DNA of 64,000 bases from Antedon mediterranea. Its lineage: Eukaryota > Echinodermata > Crinoidea > Comatulida > Antedonidae. Below the pieces are notes generated by a model. It saw only the letters and a program-made list of their open reading frames with translations. It was not told the DNA's origin and searched no databases. The stretch spans positions 12,811,001 through 12,875,000 of the forward strand of contig NC_092680.1 in assembly GCF_964355755.1 (NCBI RefSeq), given 5' to 3'. Of the stretch, positions 42,501 to 49,223 are shown piece after piece. The number at the start of each line of letters is the position of its first letter. Positions within the stretch are counted from its first letter, which is position 1. The position numbers and the translations under genes were made by a program.

Positions 42501-44107
42501 CCATCTTGGAGAGAAAAGACAGGAGATAGGAAGCATGACTCCTTATAAGGCCTTCATAGACTAACAGAAATCCAATTGCTTACCAATTAAGTGTCTAATA
42601 AAATACTTTATGCTTGTATTTCAGAAATGGTATTTACCCATTGACATCATTCAGAATGTCACACACACAGTTATCGCAACCTCGTCCCCAATCACCAGAG
42701 ATGGCAGAGTCTGTGAAAAGCACTACCCCAGAACCTGTAGATATTGAAAGTCGACTCATTAGTTCCATGATTTGTACACTTAAACTGACAGAGTCAGGAA
42801 CTGGCAATTACCATGTAAGTTGTCTGAGACATTTTAAAAATTAAGATTAACTTTTGTACTTTCAACTTGTTTGTACATTGTCTGATGAAACAATTATGAT
42901 GATTTTTTTTCTCCAATTTATTCTTCAAATCATCTCCTTTCACATAATTCTAAAGATTCCATTGGATAGAGTTAAAGAGGCAATTTTGTCAAGGCATGCT
43001 TTAATAAAAAGAAATCTTAATAATGTGAGTCCCTGTAAAAAGTAATGATAAATCTTAAAACAGTACAGCAAACTCTCCGAATACTGGACTACCCCAAAAC
43101 CACACTTTCGTGAGGTTCAAAAGGTCCCAAATTTGTTTTTACTATTAAAAACACATTCCAAATACCGGACATATCAGGCCAAAGTTGTTGGGTATTTGGA
43201 GACTTGACTGTATTATTAATAAAAAGATGGTTCTATATATTTTAGAAATGAAGTAGATATAGTTTGAAAATCCTTATTGGTGGTATTTTTTGGATAAAAA
43301 ATAAATGTATATTGTTACAGATGGAGTTGGCTTTGAAAATGGATGATAAAATGAATAGAGAATTGAGTTGTGAGGTTCAAAGTGGTATGTACTTTAGTAT
43401 TAATTCATCAATTTCTCCCAGATTATACTGATTAACTTGGTTGCTATGAAACCAATGGATAAAATTGTTCAATTTTTGGCGTCATCTTAAAGTGCAGACC
43501 ATTTACTGGCATTAAACGCATTTCAAAGAGAATTCTAAAATACTCGGCGGCTCTTTAAATGCTGATAACAATGTATTAAACGGTAAAATGGAACGGTCAA
43601 TTGATAGAGTGAAAAAATAGTTTACTTGACCTAGAAATAGAAAACACTGTACTTCTTCATTACAGATGAAAGTCCTATTACTCTAGCAACAGAATTAGTG
43701 GACTTTGGCTTCATCAGTGTGGTAAGTTTAGATTTTGAAAAATAATTATTCAAATTTAAGTATTGAAAATAGTTTAAATGTGAAGTAAAAATTAATTATA
43801 TTCATTTATGTCACCGGAAGGGATCGCAAAAGCCCAGACAAAAAAAAATCCAGTTTGGATTGTGTAATTTATTGAAGAACAAAACGGATTATAAATTTAA
43901 CCAAATGGGGCAGCCGTACTTATGACAATAAATTTAATAAAACTTGAAACTTTACATGGAAGTGAGCATTAGACATCTAAACACTTAAATAAATAAATTA
44001 AAAAAAATCTCTTTCATTTTCAGGATGACAAGGAAAAGGTAGCTAACAAAATTGAGATTGAAATCAACAAAATATCTACAAATTCTGCAGTCATGGTAAC
44101 CACATAA
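6586..44107 (+). CDS. NRBP1: Nuclear receptor binding protein (NRBP) pseudokinase, complete, 14 coding exons
   Basis: Coding exons: 6586-6723, 14747-14869, 16062-16163, 20034-20164, 27863-27957, 28448-28531, 37645-37802, 38230-38362, 40209-40308, 41817-41867, 42625-42814, 43321-43384, 43666-43721, 44024-44107. All have GT/AG borders and compatible phases, giving 1509 nt (502 aa plus stop), close to human NRBP1/2 length. Family hallmarks in order: LEESPCGRWQK (residues 32-42), YLAMDTEEG, VVWNEVEFSERKN, EHSNIVKFYKYW, FITEYITSGSLKQFLKK, KRWCTQILSAL, LHSCEPPITHANLTCD, FIQHNGLIKFGSV, VDIYSFGICALEMAVLEIQG, LKLLAAHSVV, LEKFLEDVKNGIYPL, and a C-terminal LATELVDFGFIS segment. It is a pseudokinase: N73 replaces the beta3 lysine, HAN (176-178) replaces HRD, and FGS (194-196) replaces DFG. 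NRBPs act as adaptors in trafficking and Cullin-RING ubiquitylation (family knowledge). Invertebrates usually have one NRBP, so NRBP1 versus NRBP2 is not resolved. Exon 9 has seeded a minisatellite in the following intron. Confidence 0.95.
6838..10112. mobile_element. 3.3 kb foldback element with ~1.2-1.3 kb inverted arms
   Basis: Left arm (about 6850-8165) reappears reverse-complemented at about 8885-10110. Matching landmarks: the AAGCGAAGACC repeats at 6917-6983 versus 10000-10050, GAACAAACACATCGCGC at 7159 versus its complement near 9810, and the block around CCCGGG at 8019 versus 8950. The ends carry repeated GGTCCGG/CCAAAA motifs. The middle (about 8170-8880) is single-copy and I see no transposase. 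It lies in NRBP intron 1. Exact termini and target duplication are not resolved. Confidence 0.8.
10905..11095. repeat. GGTCCGG / CCAAAA repeat block (solo end of a foldback family)
   Basis: Several spaced copies of GGTCCGGCCGGAC and TTTTGGC(A/G)GCC like those at the ends of the 6.8-10.1 kb element. It appears to be an isolated end of the same or a related family. Confidence 0.6.
11375..12417. mobile_element. Foldback element with CACTCCGGCCGCG end repeats
   Basis: The left end has three spaced copies of CACTCCGGCCGC over about 80 bp. The right end has five reverse-complement copies (GCGGCCGGAGTGA type). Both lead inward to matching GGAGCGCCC / GGGCGCTCC. The roughly 0.8 kb interior is very AT-rich and has no recognisable gene. 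In NRBP intron 1. Confidence 0.75.
12464..12537 (-). repeat. tRNA-like sequence (SINE head or tRNA relic)
   Basis: On the minus strand it has an A-box-like TAGTCAAGTGG and a B-box GGTTCGAATCC, but no clean acceptor stem. Confidence 0.45.
12538..14746. other. Remainder of NRBP intron 1
   Basis: AT-rich sequence with no supportable coding region. The only structured element I see is a tRNA-like SINE head at 13752-13815 (minus strand, perfect T-arm GTGGG/CCCAC around TTCGAGT) beside a short palindrome ACTTGCGAA..TTCGCAAGT at 13730-13751. Confidence 0.5.
14940..15010. repeat. Fragment related to the MITE at 46669
   Basis: Shares GTTCCCAC and AACTTGACCAATCA with the palindromic element at 46669-46816. 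Lies in NRBP intron 2; the rest of that intron (14870-16061) shows nothing else I can name. Confidence 0.4.
17721..17915 (+). repeat. SINE 3' part (tail copy 1)
   Basis: Shares the blocks TAAATGGGTACC, GATTACTAG, TGTGAAGC and a GCGCTATATAAAT-type tail with 20285-20525, ending in a TTATTATTATT tail typical of tRNA-derived SINEs. Confidence 0.6.
18072..18872. repeat. 90-bp direct repeat flanking a 622-bp insert
   Basis: 18072-18161 and 18784-18872 are nearly identical (AAAATTGACTTGTACTAC at one end, AAATGGTTGCTAA at the other). The insert begins CGCCCGTATTCTTAAACC and holds repeated GACTAAATC words. It may be a tandem duplication later invaded, or an element with unusually long flanking repeats. 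Confidence 0.75.
18942..19124. mobile_element. Palindromic MITE, copy 1
   Basis: Starts CTAAAGCTCTGTCTACACTA and ends in the complementary GTAGACAGATCTTT. Inside, CCCAAATATGGTAGTGATATG is partly triplicated (shown here as its core CAAATATGGTAGTGAT). Confidence 0.75.
20285..20525 (+). repeat. SINE copy 2
   Basis: Longer copy of the SINE at 17721, including CCTCTCCACCTAGGTG, TAAATGGGTACC and the AAGCGCTTACAAGTATTAAG tail, just after NRBP exon 4. Confidence 0.55.
21294..23813 (-). mobile_element. 2.5 kb DNA transposon with ~510-bp inverted ends, nested in element A
   Basis: Starts GGGTCATTCCATCTCAG and ends CTGAGATGGAATGACCC. The inverted repeats reach about 21808 and 23307 and remain very similar, so the insertion is recent. 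Between them, the minus strand carries a broken transposase-like gene. No target duplication could be fixed. Confidence 0.85.
21892..23139 (-). pseudogene. Broken transposase-like gene of unassigned family
   Basis: Three minus-strand fragments lie in order: 23139-22726, 22667-22401 and 22260-21892. The first has YFTDGCGGQYKNKYNF and FFATSHGKSACDCDGIGG, which resemble acidic-residue motifs of RNase-H-like (DDE) transposases. The last has FVCCSYDGVPW and KFMHPHGPAKTFYWP followed by a Cys/Trp/Pro-rich tail. I have an impression of similar uncharacterised, multi-copy metazoan proteins but cannot name the superfamily. Stops or frame changes separate the fragments and the expected N-terminal part is missing, so it is probably inactive. 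Its position inside the matching inverted ends supports it being the element's own gene. Confidence 0.6.
24909..27525. mobile_element. TTAA-flanked element B (AGGCCAGGTGCGGGC ends), interrupted
   Basis: Left end AGGCCAGGTGCGGGCA; right end TGCCTGTACCTGAGCT is its imperfect complement. TTAA at 24905-24908 and 27526-27529. It shares its left TTAA with element A. Without the 2020-bp insert at 25290-27309 it is about 600 bp, non-coding. Its right part recurs at 56333-56523. Confidence 0.7.
25290..27309. mobile_element. 2.0 kb element with TAGGTATCCCAATGAA ends and 7-bp duplication
   Basis: Starts TAGGTATCCCAATGAA and ends TTTCATTGGGATACCTA. CTTCTAG is repeated at 25283-25289 and 27310-27316. It interrupts element B. 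The AT-rich interior has no supportable ORF, so it is non-autonomous. Superfamily not assigned. Confidence 0.8.
27697..27815 (+). repeat. Dispersed repeat with hammerhead-like core, copy 1
   Basis: CTGATGA at 27710, GAGAA..TTCTC stem, then GAAAC, followed by ACATTTTAAGGCAGTTTGCC and TTAAATGCCTCG. Nearly the same sequence is at 42411-42490; a related inverted copy is at 61027-61193. Lies just before NRBP exon 5. Confidence 0.6.
28255..28395. repeat. Dispersed repeat copy (pair with 57805)
   Basis: Shares TTTTGTGCCTAGCTTACCTG, CTCCTCGAAGAGCGAGATAT and ATGGTATAGTCCA with 57805-57945. Class unknown. Confidence 0.65.
29030..29400. repeat. Array of GTTATCCGC palindromes
   Basis: About five 60-70 bp units, each with a GTTATCCGC-ATTCA-GCGGATAAC hairpin followed by TCCTTGTAACTGTCCTGTTT and a T-run. 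The last unit differs (GGTTATCCGCAAC-GAA-GTTGCTGATAACC). Confidence 0.85.
29400..31985. repeat. ~1.6 kb direct repeat, second copy incomplete
   Basis: About 29470-30330 reappears at about 31110-31980 in the same orientation. Landmarks: CAAAAACCAAATAACATTTT at 29606 and 31257, ACGCGCGCACGCGCATTTAA at 29715 and 31352, TAATAGAGCGCATCTCCA at 30184 and 31851. A GCGGATAACC at about 31029 sits at the junction, linking it to the palindrome array. Non-coding and CG-rich in patches, unlike its surroundings. Confidence 0.8.
33115..33285. mobile_element. Palindromic MITE, copy 2
   Basis: Begins AAAGCACTGTCTACACTATC and ends with the complementary GATAGTGTAGACAGAGCCT, with CATATTTGGGCACATCAC inside. Confidence 0.75.
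33372..33512. mobile_element. Palindromic MITE, copy 3 (right end damaged)
   Basis: Begins CTAAAGCTCTGTCTACACTA and has the CCCAAATATGGTAGTA and CCATATATGGGCACA core; the right inverted end is largely missing. Confidence 0.7.
35790..37012. repeat. C-rich repeat block and duplicated element tail
   Basis: Two ~59-bp units (CCCCTGAACCCCAACACC start) at 36173-36296, then CCCAACACCCCTCT repeats to about 36380. At 36700-36815 and 36845-36960 a ~150-bp unit is duplicated (TTTTGATACCCCATATGT, AATTTGTATAACGAACAAAC), ending in (CAAA)n (CAGA)n and CTCTCACTTATAATATAGAT. This looks like the end of an unclassified dispersed element. Confidence 0.6.
37495..37606. mobile_element. Small palindromic element with inner hairpin
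   Basis: Outer arms AATAGCCGAAGGCT and AGCCTTCGGCTTATTA; inner perfect hairpin AAAGTGATTCC-GTT-GGAATCACTTT. About 40 bp before NRBP exon 7. Confidence 0.7.
38423..38562. repeat. ~25-bp minisatellite in NRBP intron 8
   Basis: Five imperfect units of GGTGGCAGACATCCACCTGG type just after NRBP exon 8; units 3-5 carry an extra CTGCA-type insertion. Confidence 0.8.
38563..38800. repeat. SINE tail and dispersed repeat fragments
   Basis: CACTCCCAAAGACTT and GTAGAGCATCTTGTGTATAT (38569-38612) match 63921-63980. AAGCCTTCC..AACCTAAAGCT and TGACATTCCATCCAGTAGCC (38698-38790) match 33845-33930. Confidence 0.6.
39043..39173. mobile_element. Palindromic MITE, copy 4
   Basis: Almost perfect inverted repeat: AAACTTTATGTGACAAAAAA versus TTTTTTGTCACATAAAGTTT around CAAATATGGTAGTGATATGA. 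Confidence 0.8.
39617..39911 (+). repeat. tRNA-derived SINE-like copy
   Basis: tRNA-like head with CCTTGG/CCAAGG acceptor strands, GGTGGTTAAACATGC A-box region and GTTCAATTC B-box; ends with AATAAAGCTTATTATTATTA. Similar heads occur at 47228 and 63824. Confidence 0.55.
40209..40308 (+). other. NRBP1: NRBP exon 9, source of the intron 9 minisatellite
   Basis: Encodes IPENLEELNANQDPEAVLAT followed by ISHADGREPVHI, matching the family's IPEN.LEE and GREPV region. Its last ~38 bases and the first ~10 intron bases form the unit amplified from 40309 to 41652. Confidence 0.9.
40271..41652 (+). repeat. 48-bp minisatellite of duplicated exon 3' ends and splice donors
   Basis: AG|GT junctions recur exactly every 48 bp from 40309 to 41653 (1344 bp, 28 steps, 29 junctions) with no net length change. 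Each unit is exon 9's last ~38 bases (GCTGATGGCAGGGAACCTG core) plus GTAAGCAATG. Nearly all keep AAGGTAAGC; variants are TATGG|GTAAGC-type in two units, GTGAGC in one, and GTACTA in the last. In the NRBP frame every retained unit meets TAA directly after the junction, so only the first donor gives the full protein. The long minus-strand reading frames here are a by-product of the unit length being divisible by three. Confidence 0.95.
42118..42495 (+). repeat. Dispersed repeat with hammerhead-like core, copy 2
   Basis: CTGATGA at 42411, GAGAA-TAGT-TTCTC, GAAAC at 42433-42437, then ATGTC and ACATTTTAAGGCAGTTTGCC, as at 27710. The left boundary is uncertain. In NRBP intron 10. Confidence 0.55.
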
Positions 44108-45041
44108 CAGAGGCTGTTACTATTCGCCGATTGTCACACAATGCACTCCAAATGTAACCAATCACCAAAGGCTAGCTAGCTACTGTAACTATATATATAC
44201 GAGCTGGAATCGTCTTCGTTAGGTGTTAAGCAACGCTTGAAAGGCATTTTTTTAAATATTTAATACTGTAATTACCGTCTTAATGTTGGTATAAACACAC
44301 TCCAAAATGTGTGGGTATTGGTTTGTGAGAATGTAGGCCTCTTCACTACAGTTTGGCTCTTGTAAAGCCCTATACTTCAGTCCCACATTTTGACACACCT
44401 TCAGTTTGGTCCTAGGGTGTAAGGTTTTCGGCTTAATATTCTACTATAGTCAATATATTAAAAGTGAACTGTAATAAGAAAATACAAATTTAATGTAGAA
44501 AATTAATTCAAGAGTTACAAGTTAATTAAGCACTTTTTTTGAAAACCAAACAAGAACTTTGAAGTGTGTATTCTTTAAAATGGCAGAAGTACAAGTATAT
44601 AAGGAACCATGTCAAAATTCTACTGCAGTAACTGCATATACTCTTACAAACTAGTTTGTGCAATTATTTAAAAACATTTCTAAGTAATCGCACACACTGA
44701 TGCAGCAACTGCCTCATAAACTTTACATTTAAAACAAATTAAAATCATATGTTACTACAGTAAAACATGTAGTTACTGCAGTAACTGCTGTAGAACAATT
44801 TTGACATGATCTCTAAGTTTTCCAATATAACAAACGTTAATCAGTCGGTATATTTTTTTATTTGCGTAAAATATGTTTTTTTATATAAAACGAGGACCAT
44901 AATTGAATGTATTTCAATGCAATAGCTTATCACCAATACATAATATTTGAAATCCGAAAATTTACTGGACATTTATAACAATATATTATGATCTAGGCTT
45001 ATTGTTGTACATAAAACATTTTCAACAAGTAAACCCGGCCT
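44108..45041. other. NRBP 3' UTR / downstream region
   Basis: AT-rich, no supportable gene. Probably includes the 3' UTR. Several CTGCAGTAACTGC-like words occur at 44620-44800. No polyadenylation site fixed. Confidence 0.4.
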
Positions 45042-45945
45042 GCATCAATGAGGCTAAAACTTTAAAATACAGTGATACTGGAACTGACGATACTGAAAAC
45101 GTTGAGCCTACCCAAACTAGGCCTGCCAAGTCCACCTCTTCATCATTTTATTCTTGAGTCGTGTCATAAGCCAGTGTCTGAGCAACATCATTATCTTCTT
45201 GAGTTGTGTCACAATCAGTGTCGGAGCAACATCATTATCTTCTTGAGTTGTGTCATAAGCCAGTGTCCTAGCAACATCATTATCTTCTCGAGTTGTGTCA
45301 CAATCCGTGTCGGAGCAACATCATTATCTTCTTGAGTTGTGTCAAAAGCCAGTGTCCTAGCAACATCATTATCTTCTCGAGTTGTGTCACAAGCCAGTGT
45401 CGGAGCAACATCATTATCTTCTCGAGTTGTGTCATAAGCCAGTGTTGGAGCAACATCATTATCTTCTCGAGTTGTGTCATAAGCCAAGGTGGGATTATCT
45501 TCTTTATCTGGTTTTTCATCAGTTTCATCCGCATACCTCTGAGTGGCTTCCGCAGCTAGGCCTTCCACTTCTCCCTCTTCATCAGTCTCTTCATCACCAT
45601 ACCTCTGAGTGGCTGCTTCAGCCGCATAAGCCTGGGTGCTGTAGCTAGGCTTGCTAAGTCCAACTCTTCATCAGTCTCTTTAACATCACCATACCTCTGA
45701 GTGGCTGCATCAGACGCATAAGCCTGGGTTGGTGCTGTAGCTAGGCCTTCCACTTCTCCCTCTTCATCAGTCTCTCACCATACCTCTGAGTGGCTGCTTC
45801 AGCTGGTACAGTAACTATGTCTTTATCTGTTTCTTTTTGAGTGGCTGCTTCAGTTATTGTGTAAAGCTACAGCAGCCACCCAGGCTTATGCGGCTGAAGC
45901 AGCCACTCAGAGGTATTGTGATGTTGAAGAGGGAGACTTGTATAA
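45042..45945. pseudogene. Rearranged partial copy of MDC1 exon 7, centre inverted
   Basis: 45042-45118 (+) matches 58785-58862 (TTTAAAATACAGTGATACTG, GAAAACGTTGAGCCTACCCA). From about 45119 to 45858 the match is on the minus strand and covers the TQ-repeat region, including peptides such as PTQAYASDAATQRYGDV and PTLAYDTTREDNDVAPT. From about 45862 to 45935 it is again on the + strand (CAGCCACCCAGGCTTATGCG). The minus-strand frames are interrupted by frameshifts and there is no start or splice context, so this is a pseudogene fragment. It shows that the TQ repeat block has been duplicated and inverted locally. Confidence 0.8.
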
Positions 45946-46134
45946 TGGTGAATATTTTAAAGAGAGTAACTTCAGCTAAGGTTGTATATAAAAATAAAAT
46001 GGTTATTAAAGAAAGTGCTGCAAGTAGTAGATAAATGATTGACCTTATTAATTTTTGTCAATAATATTATTTTTTTAAACCTTGTACAAAATTGGGTTAT
46101 GTTAACAAATGTAATGTTTGTCTAATAATATTAA

Positions 46135-46409
46135 AGATGTATTGTCCCCCTGAAAAAATATTTCTTAACAGTTGAATATGCCATTTTCACCAAAAATGGG
46201 ATCGAAAAAAAATGTATTTACCTGAATAAACTACAATTTAAAGCAAACAAATTTGTCAAATTGTCTGCCAACCAATGGGTTTTTGGTTGAATCTAACCAT
46301 TTATTTTGTCATTTTATATGTGAAAACTTTATTAAAACTACAAAATAACATATTTAAAGTCTCATTTAATTAATCTTCATTTTTCATGTTTTTGGGGGAC
46401 AATACATCT
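46135..46409. mobile_element. TTAA-flanked MITE (AGATGTATTGTCCCCC ends)
   Basis: Left AGATGTATTGTCCCCCTG, right GGGGGACAATACATCT, TTAA at 46131-46134 and 46410-46413. 275 bp, non-coding. Confidence 0.85.
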
Positions 46410-46668
46410 TTAACATAATGGTCACTATCAATCAATATAGATATGTTTGATTTTGTATTAATGTATTTGAAGGCCACTATAATCGACAATATCACGATTA
46501 AAATACTTTGTCATAATTTGTGGACATTCTAAATCGGTGCAAGTATGAGATACTATCTAGATTATTGCATTGAGAATCAGACAAGTATATTGTCACTATT
46601 CTTGTAGATATTTGTTATGGTAGAGATACAAATGTGATACCAGTTGTTTTAAAACTGATACCTGTTGT

Positions 46669-46816
46669 GCTTGGTTCCCACTAGAGACGCAACGCAAGGA
46701 CGTAACGCAACATAAGTAACTTGACCAATCACAAGCGATGGATTATTCAAACTGTCGCTTGTCATTGGATAACAGGCTTACGTTGCGTTACGTCTCAGTG
46801 GGAACCAAGCTTTACG
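46669..46816. mobile_element. Palindromic MITE (GCTTGGTTCCCACT ends)
   Basis: GCTTGGTTCCCACTAGAGACG at the left is mirrored by CGTCTCAGTGGGAACCAAGC at the right; CGTAACGCAAC pairs with GTTGCGTTACG further in. Confidence 0.8.
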
Positions 46817-47227
46817 CTGTGGTGTCAAATACAAACTACATATTACTTTATGTCTAAAGCTAAGTATGTCCAAATACAATTCACTGTAAAGCTTACTTAA
46901 GAAAAAAGGTTACGCTGTGATTGGCTTAATGTTTGACTAACCTATTATACACATTTAAATGTCCATAATATTTGTTGTAAAATTTAATTCACTTTAATGG
47001 TGCAGACGATTTATTGTGTGTCTCTAGTACACAATTCCCCTGTATCAACATGTTGAATGCACTTGAATACACTGCTTGTTGAATATGTTTTAGGTAATTC
47101 AAAGCTTCATTGAAACTATGGAACTTAATGTCTGTACAATTTTGAACACTGACTGTATGTCTGTATGTCCCAAATTGTTGTACTGTGCGTTATTTCTCCA
47201 ATTAGAAATTGGTGTATTCAATTGGGT

Positions 47228-47340
47228 AAATGTTAGTGGTTGGCTACCTATTCCAGAGTCCTGGGCTCAAATCCTGTCATGTGATTTTTTTCTCATGAAA
47301 CATTTTTTTGTCTGTAGAGATCTTGTATTTGTTTGTTGAA
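47228..47340 (+). repeat. tRNA-like SINE head
   Basis: TTAGTGGTTGGCTACC and GGGCTCAAATCCTGTCA resemble the head at 63824-63890 (GCTTGGTGGTTATGATGC, GGGTTCAAGTCCTGTCA). Confidence 0.45.
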
Positions 47341-47753
47341 AAGGATAGTGAGAATTAACTTAGGTTATCCTTTGGAAAGGAAAATTCTCAGTTCTAGTAC
47401 AATTGTTTGTTTAAATGGTAACTTTAGTTATACATAAAAACATGTACATTCAATGTAAATTTCTTAATCAAATACAACAAATGACAAACTTAATAATTTT
47501 TAAAATGATGAATGTTTTAATTTCACAAGAAGCCTACTGTGGAACACCCCTATTAAGGGGACATTTCATATTTAACGAAGGAGGGGAAATAATGTAGTAG
47601 TTTTGTAACACTATGGCCAACCAATATTCCTGGAGGCACACCCATTAAGGGGATGCTTTGGACGCCTAAAGGTTTTCCTTATTGGGTTTACAGTTAGTGT
47701 ACAGTAGTGTGTATGATAATGGGTTAAATCATCATTATCCTCTTTTCACACTT

Positions 47754-47920
47754 CTAAAGTTCTGTCTACACTATCAAACTAGTTTGAAAAAAAAAAGTGT
47801 GATGTGCACAAATATGGTAGTGATATGCCCAAATATGGTAGTGATATGACATCATCATGTCCATTTATGGGCACATACAGTTTTTGTGAAATAAGTTTGA
47901 TAGTGTAGGCAGAGCTTTAT
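47754..47920. mobile_element. Palindromic MITE, copy 5
   Basis: CTAAAGTTCTGTCTACACTA start, GATAGTGTAGGCAGAGCTTT end, CAAATATGGTAGTGATATGC core duplicated. Confidence 0.75.
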
Positions 47921-48685
47921 GACATTATTTAAATTGTTTACCAGCAACCTGTTCTGTTTCATATTACCAGGGAAGAGTTAAATTTAACTCTTCCCTGATA
48001 TAACACACTTTCTAAACACTTTTCAATAGTTTGTATGTAACTATTATTAGCAATATATCTGATGGCATACTGTTAGTGTAAGTGATTATTATTTTATATT
48101 TCAATCTTCCATTCATTATTATGTTACCTCAATAAAATTAATAAACTGAAATCAGTTGAAATGCTTAAATATTTTATGAATTTGACTTGAGATTAATTAG
48201 TATTTAGCAATTTTTGTAAATAGTTCATAAGAAAATAAGAAACAGTTTTGGAATACAAAACCTCGCCACAGCTCTAGTCACTTAATGATATCCCCATAAT
48301 TTATGCTAAGATCAGAATAATATCAGAGATTATCCCAGGCTCGGTTAAGTCTTATAAGCAGAATTTATGTCGAGAGAAATTGGTATATTGTTATTTTATA
48401 ATGTTATAATTAAGATTTGTTTAATTTCAAACCAAATTTCATTTAAAATAAAGTCTGTCCTGCAAATAACACAACATTGCTTCTTTTTTTAGTGCCTCAA
48501 ATTCTACATAAAAGTGTCTATTAATAATAATTAATGTGTGGCACACTTTGATGATAAAGGTGCATCCAAATAATAACTTAAAGGAAACAAAATAAATCTC
48601 TATTAAAATATTACAATGGGTATATAAAATATTTTCATATGTAATTTCATTGACTAAAACAAAATGCAATATAAAAAAAAATTGG
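47921..48685. other. Intergenic, nothing recognised
   Basis: AT-rich sequence with a perfect short palindrome GGGAAGAGTTAAATTTAACTCTTCCC (shown as arms GGGAAGAGTTAAA / TTTAACTCTTCCC) at 47971-47996. No gene seen. Confidence 0.5.
48672..48680 (-). terminator. Pol III T-run terminator of tRNA-Gly
   Basis: Nine consecutive A on the + strand (T on the transcribed minus strand) a few bases past the tRNA 3' end. Confidence 0.8.
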
Positions 48686-48757
48686 TGCGTCGGCCGGGAA
48701 TCGAACCCGGGACAATTGCTTGGAAGGCAACTATGTTAACCACTACACCACCGACGC
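48686..48757 (-). tRNA. tRNA-Gly (anticodon TCC)
   Basis: Read on the minus strand: acceptor strands GCGTCGG/CCGACGC with discriminator A, D-arm with A-box TGGTGTAGTGGTT, anticodon stem GTTGC/GCAAT around CTTCCAA (anticodon TCC), T-arm CCCGG-GTTCGATT-CCCGG-type with B-box GGTTCGATTCC, no intron, 72 nt. A run of nine T (minus strand, 48672-48680) just past the 3' end is a Pol III terminator. All arms pair well, so it is probably functional. Confidence 0.95.
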
Positions 48758-49215
48758 CCATGTTTTAGTCAGGTAGAAATGATTGTATTTAAAAGATATA
48801 CCAAAGGTAAGCATTTTAACACAATATTTTTCATAAATCTGTGACATTTTAATTATTTTATTTCATTTATTTAGACCTTTTATGTTGTTTACATTACATT
48901 TTAATGTTTTTTTCGATGTTTATTCATCCACCATCGATATTGTCATACTGAGGCTGTTGGTGGCGGGCTCCATTTGTACCTTTCCACCAAAAAATTAAGT
49001 TTACGCGCGAGTGACTAATCAAACATGTAGCATGTGTGGACTTGTTTTCAGCCGTGCTGGGATGTCGAAGATGTGTGTAGGGCCGGCTAGTGTACTTGTC
49101 ATTGTCAGATTTTATTACTAATTAAGCACTACTACTACTAGGTCTAGGCCTGTCGGTATACCGTAAGTTCAACATTTTTAGTAGGCTTACAGGCCTCTAG
49201 GCCTATAGTAGGTAG
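48758..49215. other. Intergenic, upstream of tRNA-Gly (minus strand)
   Basis: No gene recognised. Somewhat GC-richer at 48950-49220, with TAGGCCT palindromes near the foldback element. Confidence 0.4.
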
Positions 49216-49223
49216 CCTAGTAC

